From contig JAQGJF010000350.1 in assembly GCA_028290765.1 (NCBI GenBank), positions 1 to 12,117 of the forward strand: a stretch of DNA of 12,117 nt, read 5' to 3'. This document shows positions 6,942 through 12,117 of this stretch, one piece after another. Within the stretch, counting starts at the first letter, position 1. Every line of letters begins with the position of its first letter. This DNA comes from Tardiphaga sp. Lineage in GTDB: Bacteria; Pseudomonadota; Alphaproteobacteria; Rhizobiales; Xanthobacteraceae. Under the pieces are notes generated by a model. The model saw only the letters and a list, made by a program, of their open reading frames with translations. It made no database searches and was not told the origin of the DNA. The position numbers were made by a program, and so were the translations under genes.

Positions 6942-7427
6942 ATGACCACCCGAATCATGATCCTGAACGGACCGAACCTGAATTTCCTCGGGATTCGCGA
7001 GCCGCATATCTATGGTCCGACGACGCTCGCGGAAATCGAGGCGAGCTGCCGGGAGCTGGCAAAACTTCTCGACGTGTCGTTGTCGTTTCACCAGTCCAAC
7101 CTGGAAGGCGAGCTGGTCGGCTGGATCCAGTCGGCGCGTGGCAGCGCCGACGCCATCGTCATGAATCCCGCCGGCTATTCGTTCACGTCGGTTGCCCTGA
7201 TCGATGCGTTGAAAATATTCGAAGGGCCGAAGATCGAGGTCCACATCTCCAATATCCACACCCGGGACGAGTTGCACCGACATTCGATCACCTCGACCGC
7301 CTCGACCGGCGTCATCTGCGGGCTCGGTCCGTACGGCTACATCGCGGCCATGCTGGCCGCGGTGCAGAAGCTGGGAAAGCTGCCGGCGGGCATGCCGGCG
7401 GCGCTGAACAGTTTCGTCGGGCGCTGA
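6942..7427 (+). CDS. Type II 3-dehydroquinate dehydratase homologue with altered substrate pocket
   Basis: The 161-residue protein is a full-length dehydroquinase II, normally a cytosolic dodecamer. The start is ATG 6942 with AAGGA six bases upstream; the open frame extends far upstream but that part is out of frame with dctM. Its numbering matches Mycobacterium tuberculosis AroQ without gaps through residue 115. Kept are Asn12 (NGPNL), Arg19 and Tyr24 of the catalytic lid (REPHIYG), Asn75, Asp88, His101, Ser103 and Arg108. Changed are position 81, where family His is Phe (YSFTS), and position 112, where family Arg is His (DELHRHS). As I recall the structures, His81 and Arg112 contact ring hydroxyls of dehydroquinate. 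The elimination chemistry may therefore be kept while the substrate differs. Its place in a TRAP operon also argues against housekeeping aroQ, so no aro symbol is given. A quinate-pathway role remains possible. Confidence 0.85.
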   Translation: MTTRIMILNGPNLNFLGIREPHIYGPTTLAEIEASCRELAKLLDVSLSFHQSNLEGELVGWIQSARGSADAIVMNPAGYSFTSVALIDALKIFEGPKIEVHISNIHTRDELHRHSITSTASTGVICGLGPYGYIAAMLAAVQKLGKLPAGMPAALNSFVGR

Positions 7428-7436
7428 CGGGAGATC

Positions 7437-8084
7437 ATGATGCGCGGCACCGGCTTTCTGGCGATATGGAGCGACATCGAGCGGTCCGACCTGACCGATT
7501 ATCTGCACTGGCTGACCCGCGAGCACACCACCGAGCGGGTGACGACCCAGGGGTTTCTCGCCTCCCGCGTGTTTCGCGCGATGCGCGGCGATGTCGCGCG
7601 CTTCTTCATCCTCTATGAACTGGAGACGCCGGAGGTGCTCGACGGCCCGGCCTACATGGCGCGCCTCAACGCGCCGACGCCGTGGTCGAGCCGTATCATG
7701 CCAAAACTCGGCAATTTCATCCGCGGCGGCGGCGTCATGGCCGCGCGCGCCGGCAAGGGCGAGGGCTGTTTCGTCGCCGCGCTGCGGATCGAGCATCTGC
7801 CGGCGGTGCCGCAGCGCCTCGCCGATCGACTGGCCGCGCAGGACGGCATCGCCGCCGTCCAGATCGGCGCCACCGATGCCGCGCGAACCTCGGTTCCTAC
7901 CCGGGAAAAGGGCATGCGCCAGCAGGAAGGATTCTTTGCCAGCCTCGTCATCATCGAGGCGCTCGACGAAGCCGCCCTGCGCGCCGCATTGCGCCAGGCG
8001 ACCGAGACCGCGCCCGAAATGTTGGCCGGCGAACCCGAGATCTACCAGAGCATCTTCACGCTCGACGCCCGCATCGCGGCGTGA
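7437..8084 (+). CDS. Unrecognised protein, likely tandem ferredoxin-like (dimeric alpha/beta barrel) domains
   Basis: This 215-residue soluble protein is last in the TRAP operon, nine bases after the dehydroquinase-like gene. It appears to have two related halves. Residues 5-95 contain FLAIWSDIE, then a helix with HW at 24-25 and REH at 28-30, then a GF at 39-40 and FFILYELETPEVL. Residues 110-210 contain CFVAALRIEH, FFASLVIIEALDEAALRAAL and IYQSIFTLDA. This alternation suggests two stacked ferredoxin-like folds, as in EthD or DUF4286-like proteins found beside catabolic genes. That fold is inferred from the pattern only. GGGAG at 7429-7433 is three bases from ATG 7437 but six from ATG 7440, so the protein may start one codon later. 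It may be an accessory or isomerase/dehydratase component of the same pathway; the function is unknown. Confidence 0.8.
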   Translation: MMRGTGFLAIWSDIERSDLTDYLHWLTREHTTERVTTQGFLASRVFRAMRGDVARFFILYELETPEVLDGPAYMARLNAPTPWSSRIMPKLGNFIRGGGVMAARAGKGEGCFVAALRIEHLPAVPQRLADRLAAQDGIAAVQIGATDAARTSVPTREKGMRQQEGFFASLVIIEALDEAALRAALRQATETAPEMLAGEPEIYQSIFTLDARIAA

Positions 8085-8155
8085 CGGGCTTGCGTGATGC
8101 GCTTCACGAGATCGGGCAAAGGCATATGAAATAGCGTTAGCCGCAATTCTTCCTT

Positions 8156-8287
8156 ATCCCTCCCCCTTGTGGGGAGGGTGGCCGGCCGATAGGCCGGTCG
8201 GGTGGGGGTAACACGGGCGATGCGCTTGTGGACCCCCACCCCGGCCTCCGCTTCGCTCGGCCGACCCTCCCCACAAGGGGGAGGGAT
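8156..8287. repeat. 132-bp interspersed palindromic element between convergent operons
   Basis: Outer arms 8156-8179 and 8264-8287 are perfect 24-bp inverted repeats, beginning ATCCCTCCCCC and ending GGGGGAGGGAT. Inner arms 8200-8209 (GGGTGGGGGT) and 8232-8241 (ACCCCCACCC) pair perfectly. CCGGCC-GATA-GGCCGG (8182-8197) forms a third small hairpin. The transcript could fold into a branched shape from either strand. An 8-bp direct repeat CGCAATTC lies at 8142-8149 and 8288-8295. It is adjacent on the right but six bases away on the left, so it is only suggestive of a target duplication. Elements with this CCCTCCCC core are common in Bradyrhizobium-group genomes. It sits where both flanking operons end and may act as a bidirectional terminator or mRNA stabiliser. 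Confidence 0.8.
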
Positions 8288-8329
8288 CGCAATTCGTCAT
8301 CACCAGTTTCACGGGAAAGCCCGCACCCC

Positions 8330-9523
8330 TCACACAATCCCCAGATCCGCCGGACGCACCGCTGCGAAAATCCGATCGAGGCTCTGCGGCTGCAGGCCAT
8401 ACATGCGCTGGAACAGGCCGGCAAAAAAACTGCGATAGTCGGTCATCACCGGATAGTCGCGGTTCTGGAACAGTTTGGGCTGTTCGACCTTGACCTGCTC
8501 GCCGAGGATGCGGCCGCCATTGATGCCGCCGCCGAGCACCCAGTAGACGCTGCCATGGCCGTGATCGGTGCCGCGATCGCCGTTCTCGCGAAAGGTGCGG
8601 CCGAATTCGGAGATGGTGACGACCACCGTGTCGCGCCACGCGGCCGGGCCGATCTCTTCGGCAAAGCCCGCCAGCGCCCGGCCGAGTTCGCCGAGCCGGT
8701 CGGCGAGATAGCCGGTGGCGGCGCCCTGGTTGACGTGGGTATCCCAGCCGCCGACATCGACAAAGCCGAGATTATATTGCTCGCGCATCAGCCGGCCGAT
8801 CCGGCGCGCCGACAGCTCGAAACCGCGCGGCGACACCGCGCCGCGATTGGCCGCCGTCATTTCCTCCGAGATCGATCGGTAGACATCGTCGCGCGCCTTG
8901 AAACCGGCCTCGACCGCGGAGGCGAGGTCGCTGTGCTGGTACATCTGCTTGATCAGCTTCGCCTGCCGGTCGTCGATCGCCGGCTTGCCGACCGCGTTCA
9001 GGCCGATATTGGGAATTTGCGCCTTGCCGCGAAAGGTCAGCGGCAGCTGATCGGTGAAGGCGATCGGCTTGACCCTGGTCAGCTCAGTAGCCAGCCGGCT
9101 CATGAATCCGGATCGGTAGTCGCGGGAGCCGCCGACCGCCTGGCCGAGCTCGATGGTGTCCTGGGTCTCGAAGTGACTGCGGCTTAGATCGTCCGACGGG
9201 CCGGCGAAGGGAATGAAGGCGATTTCCCGCTTGCCCCACAATGGATAGATGCTGTCGCGCAAGACCGGGTGCAGGCCCCAATCGGCATTCAGCGAGAGCG
9301 CGGCGTTGGGATTACCGACATCGGGCTTGGCGATCGCCAGCGTCGGTCGCGAGGTGTAGTAGAAATCGCTCGACACCGGCACCACCACATTGGCCGCGTC
9401 ATAGGCGCCGCGCAAAAACACCACCAGCAATCGCGCGTCGGTGGATGGCGCGGCCCACACCCGGCCGGCGACGGTCAACGGCGCCGCTGCCAAAAAGGCC
9501 TTGATCAGATCGCGACGGTTCAT
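8330..9523 (-). CDS. DUF1501 family exported protein
   Basis: The 397-residue protein starts with a Tat-type signal, NRRDLIK at 2-8 followed by a hydrophobic stretch to about 24, so it is exported folded. DUF1501 landmarks are VVFLRGAYDAANVVVP (34-49), GGWDTHVNQG (258-267) and ISEFGRTFRENGDRGTDHGHG (304-324). The last two carry Asp261, His263, Glu306, Asp320, His321 and His323, probable metal ligands. The family is related to the alkaline phosphatase/sulfatase superfold, but its reaction is not established. The ATG at 9523 has AGGAGAG upstream. It lies 20 bp after the DUF1800 gene, the usual partner, and is its probable co-transcribed second gene. Confidence 0.9.
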   Translation of the reverse strand: MNRRDLIKAFLAAAPLTVAGRVWAAPSTDARLLVVFLRGAYDAANVVVPVSSDFYYTSRPTLAIAKPDVGNPNAALSLNADWGLHPVLRDSIYPLWGKREIAFIPFAGPSDDLSRSHFETQDTIELGQAVGGSRDYRSGFMSRLATELTRVKPIAFTDQLPLTFRGKAQIPNIGLNAVGKPAIDDRQAKLIKQMYQHSDLASAVEAGFKARDDVYRSISEEMTAANRGAVSPRGFELSARRIGRLMREQYNLGFVDVGGWDTHVNQGAATGYLADRLGELGRALAGFAEEIGPAAWRDTVVVTISEFGRTFRENGDRGTDHGHGSVYWVLGGGINGGRILGEQVKVEQPKLFQNRDYPVMTDYRSFFAGLFQRMYGLQPQSLDRIFAAVRPADLGIV

Positions 9524-9543
9524 CGGTCACTCTCCTGTGCGGA

Positions 9544-11136
9544 TCAGCGCATGAATTCGGGTGAGGACAGAAACAGCGTATTCCAGTCCTGCGGCGACAC
9601 CGCCTGGTCCAGCGCCGCCAGTGTGGTGGGGCTCAGGGTCTGCCGCAGGCTGGCGAAGAACAGCGCGTTCTGGATCAGCGGAAACGCCGGCTGGTCGGTC
9701 GCGTTCGGAATATCCGGCTTGAACAGGCCGGCGGAACCCGAACCGATCTGGCGCGCGATTTCGAACCGCACCATCATCTGTCCGGGCCCGTTCCAGGTCG
9801 CCGAGGTCAGCGCATAGCCGTCGGGGGTCTCGTGGTTGAACAGGCCTTCCGCCAGGCGGTTGAGCCAGTTCTGGATCGGCAGCGTGTTGAGGATGACCTT
9901 GCCGTCATAGGCCATGCGCACGGCCGACATGACATACTGCACCGAATCCTTGAACTTGGTGCCGCTCTTCAGCGAGCCGGCGAATTCCACAGAGTGCAGC
10001 ATGGTCGACAACACGGCGGCGATATCGCCGTCGCTGCCTTGGAAGGTCTGCGCCATGCGCGCGACCAGCGCGGCCGGCGGGTTATCGCTGACGAAATAGG
10101 TCGCGAGCTTCTTCGAGACGTAGCTGGCGGTGGCCGGTTGCCGGCACAATATATCGAGCGCTTCGTCGACTTCGGCCAGCCCGCGGCCCTTGATCGGATG
10201 ACCGAGAAAAATCTTGTCACCGTAGTCGTGCCGGGCCGGATTGAACTCGAACGCGCCCTGGCGAACCAGCTGCGGCTGCAGCTCCGGTTTCAGCTTGGGG
10301 TCCTCGGGTTTCAGGTCGATGCCGACGCCGGTCAAAATCCGCGCCAGTTCCTCGACGTCCGATTGCGCGTAACCCGAACCCACGCCCATGGTGTGCAGTT
10401 CCATGATCTCGCGCGCGTAATTCTCGTTGAGATGTCCGGCGGCGTTGTCGGCATTGTCGAGGTAACGCAGCATGGCCGGGTGGTGCAGGGTGGCGGCGAG
10501 AAGATCGCGAAAGTGTCCCATGGCGAACGGCCGGATCGCGCGATCCTCATAATCGCCGACCAGGATGCGGAGGTTGGCCTTGTATTGATGCACGTTGAAA
10601 TGGTTGAACCAGAACCATGTCATCCGCTGGCGTAACTGATCCGGCGCGTAGAGCGCGCGCAGGATGGTCCGCGCCGCCGCCTGCCGGCTTCGGTCGGTCA
10701 TGGCCTGTTGAAACGCCTGCTGCGCGGCCTTCTTCTGATCGGGGTCGGTCATCTTGCTGGCCGCCTGAGCCTGCTGGTCGAAGGCAGTGGCGATATCGAA
10801 CGGAAATTTGTGGACGTCCGCCATCGCCTCGATCTGCGATTGAACCGGCGCCGGCAGGGCGCTTGCGGCCGGCGGATGCAGCTGCTCCTCGATCCAGCGC
10901 TCGATGCCGACCGCCTTGAGATGTTCGGCGCCGGAGGGCGTGACGCCGAACGTCAGCCGGTCCATCAGCGCGAAATCGCCGGCCGTGAGTTCGGCTGCAT
11001 CGGCGCCCGACGCGGCCAATACCGCCATGCCGGCACAAAGGCCAAGGCAAAGGAAAAGGCGGAGCGACCATCCGGTTCTGGAGCGGCTTGGGCTGATCAC
11101 GACGGGTTCCGGTCCCATTGATGTCGGGCGAGGCAC
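9544..11136 (-). CDS. DUF1800 family exported protein
   Basis: The 530-residue protein has a Sec-like signal: a hydrophobic segment at about 24-45 ending ADA-AE at 45-49. DUF1800 motifs follow in order: DRLTFGVTP (59-67), FWFNHFNV (175-182), HPAMLRYLDN (219-228), ENYAREIMELHTMGVGSGYA (238-257) and VEELARILTG (261-270). The conserved His178, Glu242 and His248 could form an active or metal site. The function of the family is unknown, and it is nearly always next to DUF1501, as here. Two starts are possible: GTG 11136, or ATG 11118 six codons later, which still leaves the signal intact. Neither has a strong ribosome-binding site, and a 15-bp palindrome overlaps the upstream one, which slightly favours ATG 11118. 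Confidence 0.88.
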   Translation of the reverse strand: MPRPTSMGPEPVVISPSRSRTGWSLRLFLCLGLCAGMAVLAASGADAAELTAGDFALMDRLTFGVTPSGAEHLKAVGIERWIEEQLHPPAASALPAPVQSQIEAMADVHKFPFDIATAFDQQAQAASKMTDPDQKKAAQQAFQQAMTDRSRQAAARTILRALYAPDQLRQRMTWFWFNHFNVHQYKANLRILVGDYEDRAIRPFAMGHFRDLLAATLHHPAMLRYLDNADNAAGHLNENYAREIMELHTMGVGSGYAQSDVEELARILTGVGIDLKPEDPKLKPELQPQLVRQGAFEFNPARHDYGDKIFLGHPIKGRGLAEVDEALDILCRQPATASYVSKKLATYFVSDNPPAALVARMAQTFQGSDGDIAAVLSTMLHSVEFAGSLKSGTKFKDSVQYVMSAVRMAYDGKVILNTLPIQNWLNRLAEGLFNHETPDGYALTSATWNGPGQMMVRFEIARQIGSGSAGLFKPDIPNATDQPAFPLIQNALFFASLRQTLSPTTLAALDQAVSPQDWNTLFLSSPEFMR

Positions 11137-11150
11137 TCAACCAGGTTGAG
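11136..11150. promoter_or_regulatory. 15-bp perfect palindrome at the 5' end of the DUF1800 gene
   Basis: CTCAACC-A-GGTTGAG is a perfect 7+1+7 inverted repeat overlapping the upstream GTG start of the DUF1800 gene. It is followed at once, overlapping, by GAGAGC-GGGA-GCTCTC (11148-11163). If translation starts at ATG 11118, the palindrome falls in the leader and could be a repressor site or an mRNA hairpin. No known operator consensus is recognised. Confidence 0.35.
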
Positions 11151-11496
11151 AGCGGGAGCTCTCCGACCCGACCGCCAATCATGCGGGTTTCCGCTGAACA
11201 GTCTCTGAATGAAAAGCATGCAAAATGTGGCATCGGAACAGGAGGTCCGCGGCTGACCGAGACCTTTGTCTCAAGACCTTTGTCCCGCTGACCTGCCTAA
11301 AATCAGAATGATATGCCGTTGGGTACCGTCGCGGCGCCCTATGGCGAGGTGTTCGATCTCTTGTCGAAGCTTGCGATCTGAAGCATTCTCGAAGGCTTCG
11401 ACCCGATGAGGCGCAGCGTGCTGGAGAACACGGCGATGAGACATCGTTCGATGGACCGGTGATGGAAGCCTGCGCTGCAACCAGGTGGATCGGGCG
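11151..11496. other. Intergenic region with small repeats and no supported gene
   Basis: This divergent gap lies between DUF1800 (minus) and the membrane sensor gene (plus). It holds a near-perfect 14-bp tandem repeat (AGACCTTTGTC at 11260-11270 and 11274-11284). Its first copy sits in a hairpin, GAGAC-CTTT-GTCTC (11259-11272). It also holds an 8-bp inverted repeat, GTCGAAGC (11363-11370) and GCTTCGAC (11395-11402). No clear promoter is seen on either strand. A 36-codon frame at 11181-11291 has no ribosome-binding site and is not called. The region probably contains the divergent promoters, but I cannot place them. Confidence 0.5.
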
Positions 11497-11549
11497 ATGA
11501 AGCCGGACCCTTCACCCGTGCTGGTCTCACGCGGCTGCGTGCCGAACAG

Positions 11550-12117
11550 GTGGTCGCGCTGTTTCAGAATGTTACGATTGGCGTGCTCGGCGCCGCGGCC
11601 GCGGCCATCGTCATGGCGGGCGCCCTGATTCAGCTTGGCTCGCTGGACTGGATCACCGGCGTGGCGTGGACGTGTTACATCATGGCCTGCGCGGTCTGCC
11701 ATATCGCGCTGCGCTCCCGCTACGTGCGCGCCAGGCCCGGCGAGCTCCGGTGGAAATTCTGGGGCACCTGGTTCGCCGTGATCAGCCTTGCCGAAGGCCT
11801 GGGCTGGGGCTGGGGCTCGGTCGGCCTGGTCGGCAACAGCGGCCGATTTTCCCTGCAAATGATGGTCATGGTGGTGACCCTCAGCGTCGCCGCCGGCGCT
11901 ATTCCGGCCTTCAGCTCCTACCTTCCGGCGTTCTTCGCGCTGTTCCTGCCGACCACCATACCGAGCGTGATCTGGGGCATCGAAGCGCGCGCGGACTTCC
12001 CCGAGGCCACCATGATGGTGCTGCTGATGCTGGTGTTCATCGTCGCCATGGGCACGTTGGGGGTGCGGGCCAACCAGGGCTTCAACGAGCTCGTCGGCCT
12101 TCGCATCAGGACCAGCG
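11550..12117 (+). CDS. N-terminal membrane domain of a sensor protein, truncated by the window end
   Basis: The frame is open from 11463 to the end, and no stop is seen before 12117. The readable part has about six hydrophobic segments. From the GTG at 11550 these are at about residues 7-30, 36-52, 72-92, 103-122, 124-143 and 152-170. A charged cytosolic stretch (LVGLRIRTS) follows. Landmarks are ISLAEGLGWGWGS and SVAAGAIPAFSSYLPAFFALFLP. I recall similar six-helix modules at the N-terminus of Bradyrhizobium signalling proteins with histidine kinase or GGDEF/EAL output domains. The output domain lies beyond the window, so the class is undecided. The start is doubtful: GTG 11550 is the first standard start codon in frame but lacks a ribosome-binding site. 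TRLRAEQ just upstream looks coding, and a well-placed ATG at 11497 (AGGTGGA seven bases upstream) is in another frame. Confidence 0.65.
   Translation, partial: MVALFQNVTIGVLGAAAAAIVMAGALIQLGSLDWITGVAWTCYIMACAVCHIALRSRYVRARPGELRWKFWGTWFAVISLAEGLGWGWGSVGLVGNSGRFSLQMMVMVVTLSVAAGAIPAFSSYLPAFFALFLPTTIPSVIWGIEARADFPEATMMVLLMLVFIVAMGTLGVRANQGFNELVGLRIRTS

Noticed and set aside
6693..7796. Minus-strand frame of 367 codons across the dctM/dehydroquinase boundary
   Set aside because: It overlaps three well-supported plus-strand genes and shows no family signature.
8093..8108. Small hairpin CGTGA-TGCGCT-TCACG after the TRAP operon as a terminator
   Set aside because: A five-bp stem without a T-run is too weak; the palindromic element downstream is a better candidate.
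8142..8295. CRISPR array or tRNA at the repeat-rich gap
   Set aside because: The repeats are inverted arms of one element, with no regularly spaced direct repeats and no tRNA cloverleaf features.
11240..11245. Consensus AGGAGG without a gene behind it
   Set aside because: The only codon at proper spacing is CTG, inside the 36-codon frame above; probably chance.
11181..11291. 36-codon frame MRVSAEQSLNEK... in the gap before the sensor gene
   Set aside because: It lacks a ribosome-binding site and any recognised similarity, and it contains the 14-bp repeat. It cannot be excluded as a small protein but is not supported.
11271..11858. Minus-strand frame of 195 codons opposite the sensor gene
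   Set aside because: It is mostly antisense to a membrane protein and has shadow-type composition. The part at 11339-11460 looks slightly less random, but no start or motif supports a gene.

Overview
The window is high-GC DNA with Shine-Dalgarno-led genes and the gene content of a soil or plant-associated alphaproteobacterium. It most resembles the Bradyrhizobium/Rhodopseudomonas group. This rests on recognised families (a TRAP transporter, FCD-type GntR regulator, DUF1800/DUF1501 pair) and on a CCCTCCCCCTTGTGGGGAGGGT palindromic repeat of a kind common in that group. No search was run, so the taxon is an inference.

Positions 1-8084 look like a carbohydrate/sugar-acid uptake and catabolism locus. 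On the minus strand, a Gfo/Idh/MocA dehydrogenase (resembling D-apiose dehydrogenase, ApsD) is followed by a PGDH_C-type dehydrogenase (resembling D-apionate oxidoisomerase, ApnO) and then by the first codons of a further gene cut by the window edge. Divergent from them is an SMP-30/gluconolactonase-family lactonase with its metal ligands intact. Read together these give a plausible route: sugar (D-apiose?) to lactone to acid (D-apionate?) to 3-oxo acid. The kinase, decarboxylase or transcarboxylase steps are not in the window. A GntR/FCD repressor on the minus strand is divergent from a plus-strand operon, dctP-dctQ-dctM (TRAP transporter), a type II dehydroquinase homologue, and an unrecognised two-domain protein. 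The dehydroquinase homologue keeps the catalytic loop and core residues but has Phe at position 81 and His at position 112. His and Arg contact the substrate ring at those positions in true dehydroquinases, so it probably acts on another substrate. This is the most interesting point in the window.

Positions 8085-8329 separate convergent transcription units and hold a 132-bp palindromic repeat that can fold into a branched structure.

Positions 8330-11136 (minus strand) carry an exported DUF1800 protein followed by an exported, Tat-signal DUF1501 protein. This is a common two-gene unit of unknown function.

Positions 11137-11496 are mainly non-coding with several small inverted repeats. From about 11500 to the end, a plus-strand gene for a six-helix membrane sensor domain runs off the window. 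Its 5' end is odd: the best start codon and ribosome-binding site lie in a different frame from the protein.
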